Origin: REEB506 sp049317545
Lineage (GTDB): Bacteria > Pseudomonadota > Alphaproteobacteria > Caulobacterales > Aquidulcibacteraceae
Reading direction: 5' to 3'
Assembly (NCBI GenBank): GCA_049317545.1
Contig: JBMOIB010000121.1
Location: 1 to 8,653, forward strand
DNA length: 8,653 nt
This document shows, piece by piece, positions 1 through 5,734 of this stretch. The translations under genes and the position numbers were made by a program. The notes beneath the pieces are model-generated. The model had not been told where the DNA came from. It ran no database searches and worked only from the letters and a program-made list of their open reading frames with translations. Within the stretch, counting starts at the first letter, position 1. Each line of letters opens with the position of its first letter.

Positions 1-464
1 ACGACCATGAGCAGAATGACGAAGAAAATGAACGGCACCGCATAGAGCACGTCGACGACGCGCATCATCACCTGATCGACGGCGCCGCCGAGATAGCCCG
101 CAATCGCGCCCCACAGCACGCCGATGACCAGGGCGACCAGGGTGGCGACGACGCCGACCTGCAGCGAGACGCCGAGACCGAACAAGGTGCGCGCGAGCAT
201 GTCGCGGCCTTCTGAATCGGTTCCCAGGAGATGCAGTTGCTGCATGGTCGGGGCGATCCCGACGCGGTCGCGATAAATGGCCTCGACGCTATGGCCGCTG
301 ATCGCCTCCCAAAGGCTCGGCCCGAGGATGGCGAGCAGCGTCATGACGACGAGAACGGCGAGGCTCGCCATCGCCGCCGGATTGCGCGCCATGCGTCGGC
401 GCGCATCGTCCCAAAGCGAGCGGCCCTTGAGCGGAGCGGATGCGGGAATCGCGGCGTCGGTCAT
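1..464 (-). CDS. oppC: OppC-like ABC transporter permease, partial (C-terminus outside window)
   Basis: Inner-membrane permease subunit of an ATP-driven importer of the oligopeptide/dipeptide/nickel (Opp/Dpp) family; it would pair with OppB to form the channel. Only the first 154 residues are present. I translated it from the ATG at 464 down the minus strand. Visible features are a cytoplasmic N-terminus with the family's RRRMARNPAA-type stretch (about residues 22-31), a first membrane segment (about 33-49), the periplasmic motif HLLGTDSEGRDMLART (about 78-93), which is the hallmark of OppC/DppC permeases, and further hydrophobic segments from about 95 on, including the LYAVPFIFF region. The EAA loop that contacts the ATPase lies beyond the window. 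It starts one base after the oppB stop (TGA C ATG), so the two are translationally coupled. Family certain; substrate (peptide, nickel or another solute) cannot be told from this fragment. Confidence 0.93.
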   Translation of the reverse strand, partial: MTDAAIPASAPLKGRSLWDDARRRMARNPAAMASLAVLVVMTLLAILGPSLWEAISGHSVEAIYRDRVGIAPTMQQLHLLGTDSEGRDMLARTLFGLGVSLQVGVVATLVALVIGVLWGAIAGYLGGAVDQVMMRVVDVLYAVPFIFFVILLMV

Positions 465-465
465 G

Positions 466-1398
466 TCAGGCGGCCTTGCGCGCGCGCGGATCGAGCACGC
501 CGTACATGACGTCAGCGAGCATGTTGAACACGATGATCAGGGCGGCGTAGACGATGACCACCCCCATCACGAGCGTATAGTCGCGCTGCAGCGCCGCGAT
601 CGAAAACTGCCGGCCGATGCCCGGCAATTGGAAAACGGTTTCGATCACGAAGCCGCCCGTCAAAATCGTCGAAATCGCGGGACCGAGATATGAGACGATC
701 GGAACCATGGCCACCGGCAGCGCATGGCGCCAGACGATCTGGGCTTCCGGAAGCCCCTTGGCGCGGGCCGTGCGGATCGCGTTCGAGCGCATCGCCTCGA
801 TCATGCTGGCGCGCATCAATCGAGAGATCACGGCGATCTGCGGCAGAGCCAGCGTCAGCACTGGCAAGGTCAAATGGGAGATCGTGTACTGGTCCCGATA
901 AAGTCCAGCGGTCGGCAGCCAATGGAGCTGCACGCCGAACACCAATGAAAAAATGGGCGCGATCACCAGCGGCGGCAGACAAACGCCGACGACGGCGAAG
1001 GCCATGGCCCCGACATCTTGAACCTTGTTTTGGTTGAGTGCGGCCCAAACGCCGAGCAGAGACCCCAGCGTTAAGGCCAAGGTCATCGCCGCCGCGCCGA
1101 TGATGGCGCTAGTGGGCAGGCCTTCGGCGATGATCTGCTGGACGGTCTTGTCCTTGTACTTCATCGACGGTCCGAGATCGCCCTGGACCAAATTGCCGAG
1201 GTACCGTTGGAACTGGATGATCGGCGGTTGGTCGAGGTTGAACTGGGCCTCGAGCCGCTGTTCGATTTCCTTCGGTAATTGGCGTTCGCCGTCGAACGGG
1301 CCGCCCGGCGCTGCGCGCATCAGGAAAAAGGCAGCAGCGATGATGACGAACAGCGTCGGGATGGCGACCAGCAAACGGCGCGCGATTTGGGCCAGCAT
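466..1398 (-). CDS. oppB: OppB-like ABC transporter permease
   Basis: Inner-membrane permease of an Opp/Dpp-type ABC importer; 310 residues, matching the family's usual 305-335. The N-terminus is typical: a first membrane helix (about residues 9-27) followed by the MRAAPGGPFDGER motif (27-39), as in OppB proteins (P-G-[DG]-P-F). Further hydrophobic segments lie at about 97-120, 130-155, 178-192, 235-255 and 275-295. The EAA loop that docks on the ATPase is at about 201-230 (EAMRSNAIRTARAKG, then an R-H-A-L-P motif), and the end is of the LDPRARK type. I chose the ATG at 1398 because the family N-terminus begins there; upstream in-frame sequence is not permease-like. An AGGAG lies about 15 bases upstream, rather far for a ribosome site. 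The oppC start follows after one base. No substrate-binding protein gene precedes it, so that component and the ATPases are probably beyond the left edge or elsewhere. Confidence 0.95.
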   Translation of the reverse strand: MLAQIARRLLVAIPTLFVIIAAAFFLMRAAPGGPFDGERQLPKEIEQRLEAQFNLDQPPIIQFQRYLGNLVQGDLGPSMKYKDKTVQQIIAEGLPTSAIIGAAAMTLALTLGSLLGVWAALNQNKVQDVGAMAFAVVGVCLPPLVIAPIFSLVFGVQLHWLPTAGLYRDQYTISHLTLPVLTLALPQIAVISRLMRASMIEAMRSNAIRTARAKGLPEAQIVWRHALPVAMVPIVSYLGPAISTILTGGFVIETVFQLPGIGRQFSIAALQRDYTLVMGVVIVYAALIIVFNMLADVMYGVLDPRARKAA

Positions 1399-1447
1399 GG
1401 TCTTTACGATCCGCTCCTGCCGAAGGCGCGTGATGGCGCCGACCTGA

Positions 1448-1479
1448 TTGACCTTTTCGCCGCGTTCGCCGCAAGTCAA
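1448..1479. promoter_or_regulatory. Candidate divergent promoter elements between oppB and the TIGR01244 gene
   Basis: The 127-base gap between the divergent starts at 1398 and 1526 must drive both genes. Two TTGAC-type -35-like hexamers face each other in it: TTGACC at 1448-1453 on the plus strand and TTGACT at 1479-1474 on the minus strand. At 17-base spacing the -10 positions are poor (GCAAGT on plus, AAAGGT on minus), but alphaproteobacterial -10 boxes are often weak. If both are real, the plus -35 overlaps the minus -10, so the two promoters would compete. This is a weak pattern match only. Confidence 0.22.
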
Positions 1480-1525
1480 ATCCACGTCGTCGCATTCGCC
1501 GCCCCAAGGCCGCCGAGACCGGATC

Positions 1526-1954
1526 ATGACCAAGTTCATCCCCGTAGCGCCAGACTTTAGTGTAGCGCCGCAAATCGGACCCGAGGATTTCGCGGCCGCC
1601 GCCGCGCTGGGCTTCAAATCGATCATCAACAATCGGCCCGATGGCGAGGCGCCGGGGCAGCTGACCAGCGCGAAGGCCGAGGCGGCGGCGAACTCGGCCG
1701 GGCTGACCTATCGCGCGATCCCGGTCGTCATGCCCTTCCCAGCGAGCGCGATCGACGCTTTCGCCGCGGCGCTCGCGCAGACCCCTGGCCCCCACCTCGC
1801 CTATTGCCGGTCAGGGACCCGGTCGATCACGCTGTGGGCGATGGCCCGGGCGAAGGCCGGCGCCGACCCGGACGCGCTGGTCAAGGCTGCGGCGGACGCC
1901 GGTTACGATTTGAGCGGCGCGCGGGCGACGCTGGCGGCGCTTGGCGGCGGCTGA
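1526..1954 (+). CDS. TIGR01244 (DUF442) family rhodanese/phosphatase-fold sulfurtransferase
   Basis: A 142-residue, stand-alone protein of the TIGR01244/DUF442 family, the domain also found at the N-terminus of the sulfide-detoxification protein Blh, where it is joined to a persulfide dioxygenase. Family features seen: an N-terminal FSVAPQI strand-and-turn (11-17), the substrate-loop motif KSIINNRPDGE (31-41), AIPVVMP (64-70), and the active-site loop YCRSGTRS (93-100) with nucleophile Cys94 and Arg99. The six-residue C-x4-R loop resembles rhodaneses more than C-x5-R protein phosphatases, which supports sulfur transfer from persulfide or thiosulfate donors. The C-terminus is helical. The start at 1526 gives the typical N-terminus; a GAG lies 8 bases upstream, a weak ribosome site. 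Divergent from oppB. The family is clear, the physiological substrate unknown. Confidence 0.88.
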   Translation: MTKFIPVAPDFSVAPQIGPEDFAAAAALGFKSIINNRPDGEAPGQLTSAKAEAAANSAGLTYRAIPVVMPFPASAIDAFAAALAQTPGPHLAYCRSGTRSITLWAMARAKAGADPDALVKAAADAGYDLSGARATLAALGGG

Positions 1955-2073
1955 TCGCGATCGGCGAGCACCGCCCTCGCCGTCTGCAAAATGCCGAGAA
2001 GCGCAAGCGTGAGCACGGCGACGCGCAGGCGGTCGGTTGCGAATAGGATGGCATCGACGATAGATCCGCGCAT
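1903..2073 (-). CDS. Possible small single-pass membrane protein, antisense to the 3' end of the TIGR01244 gene
   Basis: A 56-residue reading frame from an ATG at 2073 to a TAA at 1903. It contains one clear hydrophobic stretch, about residues 18-37 (VAVLTLALLGILQTARAVL), preceded by Asp-Arg-Leu-Arg and followed by a charged, proline-rich tail. Codon third positions are mostly G or C, as in the real genes nearby, also in the part that overlaps no other gene (1955-2073). Its last 52 bases overlap the TIGR01244 gene tail to tail. I see no ribosome-binding sequence upstream of the start and recognise no family. It is the best coding candidate for the gap between 1954 and the ATP-grasp-like gene, but could be chance in GC-rich DNA. 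Confidence 0.35.
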   Translation of the reverse strand: MRGSIVDAILFATDRLRVAVLTLALLGILQTARAVLADRDQPPPSAASVARAPLKS

Positions 2074-2117
2074 GTGATTGCAACCAGCAAGCCGCGGGCC
2101 ACGTACTGGGGGCGGCT

Positions 2118-2136
2118 CTTGGGCGTTGCGCCCAGG
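2118..2136 (+). other. Short GC-rich hairpin upstream of the ATP-grasp-like gene
   Basis: The segment folds into an eight-pair stem (one G-U pair) closed by a TTG loop; the core TGGGCG and CGCCCA arms at 2120-2125 and 2129-2134 are perfect. It is not followed by a T-run, so it is not an obvious terminator. It ends 36 bases before the ATG at 2173, in a 5' leader position if that is the true start, but would be coding if the upstream GTG at 2074 is used. Confidence 0.3.
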
Positions 2137-2172
2137 CGAGATATCGCTCATTGGGCGACCACGCAGGGACTT

Positions 2173-3096
2173 ATGACGAATCGGAATTGGCTCAGCGACT
2201 TCGACATCGGCGCCGGCGCGGTGCGTGTTCGAAAGACCGGGGCGGTCGTCCCGATCGAGCACGGCATCGTCGTTGAGGTCGCCACGTGGTTGCCGTTCTA
2301 CTTCGCCGTCGCGGCCGCCGCGCCGAAGACGAAGGCGTTCAAGCTCGCGTTCAGCCCTGACCGCGCGCGGCCCTGGTATCTGATCTGGGCCGCAGCCAAG
2401 CTCGCGGGCGCCGACATCATCGACGACCCCGCCGAGGCCGACGTCATTTTCCATTTCGAAGACGCAACGATCAGTGGCAATCCGCCGCCCGCCCGCCGGC
2501 GCGCGCAGGCCAAGCTCATCAATTTCGAGTGCACGGACGTCTCGAAATCAGCCGTCGCGGCCGCCTTCGAAGCGACGTTCGGCTATGATCTGACCATCGA
2601 TCCGCGCACCTTTTCTGGCCAGGCGGTCGAGAAATCCGAGCGTAACGGCGCGCATGACGGCCGGCTCGTCACCTGCCCCACCGATCCGCGCCCGGGCAGG
2701 GTCTATCAGCGCCTGATCGACACGGCCCGGCGCGACGGACTTGTCGAGGATTTGCGCACCCCTCTGGTTGGCGGCAAGGCGGTCTGCGTCTATCGGAAGC
2801 GGCGGCGGATCGGCGAACGCTTCGCCAATCACAATTCCGAGGTGGAACTGGCGCGACCCGCCGAGATATTCAGCGCCGCAGAGCTTGATCTCCTCGCCCG
2901 GTTCGCGGCGGCGATCGGGCTCGATTGGGGCGGCGTCGATGTGCTGCGCGACGTCCGCGACGGCCGCCTTTATGTGGTCGATGTGAACAAGACCGACATG
3001 GGCCCGCCGATCGCGTTGCCCTTGAAGGACAAAATGGCGTCCGCTCGCGCGCTCGCGGCGGCCTTTCGGGATTTGGCGATGGCGGGGAGCAGCTAA
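2173..3096 (+). CDS. Uncharacterised ATP-grasp-like protein
   Basis: A 307-residue soluble protein of no assigned function. The C-terminal part looks like an ATP-grasp catalytic half: GLDWGGVDVLRD (249-260), a short turn, then RLYVVDVNKTDMGPP (265-279). In ATP-grasp ligases the acidic residue and the Asn in such an E/D-x-N motif bind the Mg-ATP metals (here probably Asp270 and Asn272). Other striking segments are FHFEDATIS (94-101), NFECTDVSKS (117-126) and VEKSERNGAHDG (152-163), whose Lys154 and Asn158 could correspond to the nucleotide-binding Lys region. It has no signal peptide or membrane segment. I chose the ATG at 2173 because AGGGA lies just upstream; an in-frame GTG at 2074 would add 33 residues but has no visible ribosome site. 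The stop overlaps the next gene as TAATG, so the pair is translationally coupled. ATP-grasp enzymes join a carboxylate to an amine, thiol or hydroxyl; which substrate is used here is unknown. Confidence 0.75.
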   Translation: MTNRNWLSDFDIGAGAVRVRKTGAVVPIEHGIVVEVATWLPFYFAVAAAAPKTKAFKLAFSPDRARPWYLIWAAAKLAGADIIDDPAEADVIFHFEDATISGNPPPARRRAQAKLINFECTDVSKSAVAAAFEATFGYDLTIDPRTFSGQAVEKSERNGAHDGRLVTCPTDPRPGRVYQRLIDTARRDGLVEDLRTPLVGGKAVCVYRKRRRIGERFANHNSEVELARPAEIFSAAELDLLARFAAAIGLDWGGVDVLRDVRDGRLYVVDVNKTDMGPPIALPLKDKMASARALAAAFRDLAMAGSS

Positions 3097-3998
3097 TGGC
3101 GGCGAAAATACCTTTCGTTCGCGACATGCAGTTCGACTATGGCGTTCCCCAGCAGGTGAGCCCGCTGATCCGACGCGTGGTTGCTCACAATCCGGGCCCG
3201 TTCACCTATCTCGGCACCGGCGTCTACATCATCGGCCATGGCGATGTGGCTGTGATCGATCCGGGACCCGACCAGCCAGGTCACCTCGACGTGCTGTTGA
3301 AAGCCGTCGAAGGCGAACGCGTGACGCATATCTTCGTGACCCATGGCCATATGGATCACAGTCCCGCCGCACGCCCCCTCGCAAAGGCGACCGGCGCGAC
3401 GATCTACGCCGCTGGCGGCGAGCCGATCCCGACGGAATCGGACGTCCGCATGGAAGCCGGCGACGACCTCGAATTCCGCCCCGATGTGGACCTCGCCGAC
3501 GGCGATGTCGTACGCGGCGCCGGCTGGACGATCAGGGCGGTCTTCACGCCGGGCCATACGTCGCATCACGTCGCTTACGCGCTCGAGGAAGAGGCCGCAC
3601 TTTTCAGCGGCGATCACATCATGGGCTGGTCGACGACCGTCATCAGTCCGCCCGACGGCGACATGGCCGCCTATATGGCGAGCCTCGAGAAAGTGCGCGA
3701 CGGCGGCTACGCAACGCTTTGGCCGACCCACGGCCCGCCGATCGACCGCGACGTGCAGGGCTTCGTCCAGTCCTACATCGACCATCGCATGGGTCGCGAG
3801 GCCCAGATCCTGGCGCGTCTGGCCGACGGTCCAGCGACCATCCGGGCGCTCGTGCCGCAACTTTACGCCGACGTGGACGCCCGGCTCCACCCGGCGGCCT
3901 GCCATTCCGTGCTCGCCCACATGATCCGCATGGTCGGCGATGGGCGCGTTCGGGCGAATGCCCCGCTCGAAATCGACACGGTTTACGCCCGGGTCTGA
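3096..3998 (+). CDS. MBL-fold metallo-hydrolase, LACTB2-like with C-terminal winged helix
   Basis: A 300-residue metallo-beta-lactamase-superfamily hydrolase, probably binding two zinc ions in the cytosol. Metal ligands are all visible: H83-x-H85-x-D87-H88 in THGHMDHSP, His154 in TPGHTSHH, Asp173 in FSGDHIMG, and His212 in WPTHGPP. The order and the GDHIMGWSTTVISPPDGDM block (172-190) match the LACTB2/hypothetical MBL family rather than beta-lactamases or ETHE1 persulfide dioxygenases. From about residue 225 the sequence is helical (IDHRMGREAQIL onward), fitting the small winged-helix domain that ends LACTB2-like proteins. LACTB2 itself is an endoribonuclease in mitochondria, but bacterial relatives are mostly untested, so the substrate is open. 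It starts inside the stop of the ATP-grasp-like gene (TAATG) with GGGGAG nine bases upstream of the ATG. No signal peptide. Confidence 0.9.
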   Translation: MAAKIPFVRDMQFDYGVPQQVSPLIRRVVAHNPGPFTYLGTGVYIIGHGDVAVIDPGPDQPGHLDVLLKAVEGERVTHIFVTHGHMDHSPAARPLAKATGATIYAAGGEPIPTESDVRMEAGDDLEFRPDVDLADGDVVRGAGWTIRAVFTPGHTSHHVAYALEEEAALFSGDHIMGWSTTVISPPDGDMAAYMASLEKVRDGGYATLWPTHGPPIDRDVQGFVQSYIDHRMGREAQILARLADGPATIRALVPQLYADVDARLHPAACHSVLAHMIRMVGDGRVRANAPLEIDTVYARV

Positions 3999-4031
3999 GG
4001 ATCGACCCCCGCGCTTCCAATTCGTCCGCCT

Positions 4032-4066
4032 GAAGAAAATCAGCCCGCAGCCAAAGGCTGCGGGCT
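4032..4066 (-). terminator. Intrinsic terminator for the DUF1499 gene (minus strand)
   Basis: A perfect 11-base-pair stem (arms 4042-4052 and 4056-4066) with a three-base loop, very GC-rich. Read on the minus strand it is followed at once by GATTTTCTTC, the T-rich tract of a Rho-independent terminator; on the plus strand no T-run follows. It lies 120 bases past the DUF1499 stop at 4187. It also stands 43 bases beyond the stop of the MBL gene, so the hairpin could protect that transcript's 3' end. The rest of the 188-base gap (3999-4186) shows nothing else I can name. Confidence 0.75.
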
Positions 4067-4186
4067 GGATCCAGCGAAGGGACGGGTCCGGGGCTGCAAA
4101 CCCAAAACCGCAGGTCTATGATCCTAAACACGCCAACCCTGCGTCCGTCCTGCGGCGTTAGCGCACATGCGCAAGCATTCGCCCGA

Positions 4187-4996
4187 TCAGACGGCGGCGT
4201 CGCCCAATGCGGCGCGGAGCGCGCGGATGCGTGCGGCGTTGGCGCCGAGGTCGCTGACGCCGACCCTCGAGGTCGATCGAATGTCGATCACGGCGCCGGC
4301 CGCGCCGGTTGCTGGGCGAACCCGGATGACCACGTCGTCGACGAATCCGTACCAGAAACTGGTCGCATAGGCCTCGATCCGCCCGCCTTGCGCATCCACC
4401 AGACCGACCGTCAGGCCGCTTTTGCGCGCCGCAGCTTCCGCAGCGGCGACCGCGCTTTCAACCGAACCGGCGAACCGGATTGGCTGAACGTCCGGGTAGG
4501 CTTCGGCCTGCAACTCGCGCACGAGGCGGCCCTCGGCCTTGCCGAAGCGCTTCTGCGGGGTCGTCGGAGCCCGACTGTCGGCAAGGTCGACGCCGTTCGA
4601 ACCGGGGATTTTCGCCCGTTCGGCGACCACGGAGGCCGAAAATGTCGGCGGGTCGAGCAGATCGGTCGAGATGTCGTGGATCGGCGGGACACCCTGCGCC
4701 GCCCTGAGGAACAGCGCCGCCGCAACCAGCGCCGCGGCCGGAAAGGCCAAGGCCGCCAGCGCGATCCGCCGGCCGCGCCGCGGCGGGACGATCAGCGCCA
4801 GCAGAAGCCCGATCACCGCAAACGCCAGCACGCCGAGAATGATCATCGGCCCGACGCCAATGGTCATCACCCCGAAGCCAACACGCCAGTCCAGAAGACC
4901 GAACTTCACCGCGAGCGCCGCAGTCGCGAAATAAACCGGCAACAAAAACGCAAGCGCCAGAGCCGCCCGCACCCAAAAATCCCGAACCGCCGCCAT
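4187..4996 (-). CDS. DUF1499 domain-containing membrane protein
   Basis: A 269-residue inner-membrane protein of unknown function. Three hydrophobic helices lie at about 11-30, 43-70 and 79-97. After them comes a soluble DUF1499 domain (about 105-265) with its usual landmarks: HDISTDLLDPPTF (107-119), a Tyr-Pro-Asp-Val-x-Pro segment (167-172), EAYATSFWYGFVDDVVIRV (208-226) and IDIRSTSRVGVSDLGANAAR (237-256). The start at 4996 is well supported: GGAGG lies seven bases upstream of the ATG; a TTG at 4999 is the next codon outward and less likely. It is divergent from the yqhA-like gene, with 152 bases between the starts, and is followed by a good terminator, so it is probably a single-gene unit. 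DUF1499 proteins are common in alphaproteobacteria and cyanobacteria, but none has, to my knowledge, a settled role. Confidence 0.92.
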   Translation of the reverse strand: MAAVRDFWVRAALALAFLLPVYFATAALAVKFGLLDWRVGFGVMTIGVGPMIILGVLAFAVIGLLLALIVPPRRGRRIALAALAFPAAALVAAALFLRAAQGVPPIHDISTDLLDPPTFSASVVAERAKIPGSNGVDLADSRAPTTPQKRFGKAEGRLVRELQAEAYPDVQPIRFAGSVESAVAAAEAAARKSGLTVGLVDAQGGRIEAYATSFWYGFVDDVVIRVRPATGAAGAVIDIRSTSRVGVSDLGANAARIRALRAALGDAAV

Positions 4997-5148
4997 CAAT
5001 TGTCCTCCCTCGCCCCCCTCAAGGCCGGCGAACGTTAGCGCATTTTCGCCGCGACGCGGAAATCGGCGTAACTATTGCGAGAGAGGCTTGCTTTATAGTC
5101 CGTATCCGAACACTCGAACCCAGCCGACAAACGGCGATTGGACATCCC

Positions 5149-5712
5149 ATGGACCAGAAGGTCGACCCCCCGCTCGCCGAAGAACCCGCCGATCGGCCCG
5201 CATTTCTCGAGCACGCCATCGAACAGACGATCTTCGCCAGCCGCTGGCTGATGGCGCCAATCTATCTCGGCCTGATCGCCTGCCTCTGCGTCCTGATCGT
5301 GACGTTCTTCCGCGAGCTGGTGACGGCGCTGCCGCTCGTCCTGACGCTGTCGGAAACGGACGTCATTCTCCTGATCCTGACGCTCGTCGACCTGTCGCTG
5401 GCCGGCAATCTGGTGCTGATCATCCTGTTCTCCGGGTACGAGAACTTCGTCTCCAAGATCGAGTCGGCCAAGGATTCCAAAGACCGCCCCGAATGGATGG
5501 GCACGCTCGATTTCTCCGGCCTCAAGATCAAGCTGATCGCCTCGATCGTGGCGATCTCGGGGATCCATCTTCTCAAGGTTTTCATGGACGTGGATAAGTA
5601 TTCCCAGTCCGATCTTTACTGGTTCACGGTCATCCACCTGACCTTCGTCGCCTCCGGCGTCGCCTTCGCCGTCATGGACCTGATCGAGGCCAAGGCGCAT
5701 AACGCCAAGTGA
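5149..5712 (+). CDS. YqhA/UPF0114 (TIGR00645) family membrane protein
   Basis: A 187-residue inner-membrane protein of the YqhA family, function unknown. Four membrane helices are visible, at about 34-54, 72-95, 126-146 and 159-179. Family landmarks include the N-terminal ASRWLMAPIYLGL segment (30-42), DLSLAGNLVLIILFSGYENF (81-100) and DFSGLKIKL (121-129). The length fits the 165-190 usual for the family. The ATG at 5149 has only a GGA six bases upstream as a ribosome site. It precedes pyruvate kinase by 22 bases on the same strand with no terminator between, so the two are probably co-transcribed. The upstream 152-base region to the DUF1499 gene must hold promoters for both directions, but I see no convincing pair of boxes in it. 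Confidence 0.92.
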   Translation: MDQKVDPPLAEEPADRPAFLEHAIEQTIFASRWLMAPIYLGLIACLCVLIVTFFRELVTALPLVLTLSETDVILLILTLVDLSLAGNLVLIILFSGYENFVSKIESAKDSKDRPEWMGTLDFSGLKIKLIASIVAISGIHLLKVFMDVDKYSQSDLYWFTVIHLTFVASGVAFAVMDLIEAKAHNAK

Positions 5713-5734
5713 CCTCACCACAATCGAGTCGCTG

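Noticed and set aside
1399..1632. In-frame extension of oppB upstream to 1632 (388 residues)
   Set aside because: The added sequence has no permease character, overlaps the TIGR01244 gene on the other strand, and the family N-terminus begins exactly at the ATG at 1398.
3093..3920. 275-residue minus-strand open frame across the MBL hydrolase
   Set aside because: It mirrors a gene with all metal ligands intact and shows no family pattern of its own.
3096..3998. MBL protein as an ETHE1-like persulfide dioxygenase working with the nearby DUF442 protein
   Set aside because: It has the full two-zinc ligand set and a C-terminal winged-helix region of LACTB2-like proteins, and the genes are separated by more than 1 kb; the sulfur link is not supported.
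4118..5038. 306-residue plus-strand open frame across the DUF1499 gene
   Set aside because: Composition is Arg/Gln/Asp-rich low-complexity, typical of an antisense frame; the minus-strand DUF1499 protein has clear domains and a strong ribosome site.
5070..5100. TTGCGA and TATAGT (plus) or TATAAA (minus) as promoters of yqhA and DUF1499
   Set aside because: TTGCGA and TATAGT are only 13 bases apart, and at normal spacing neither strand has a fair -35 box.
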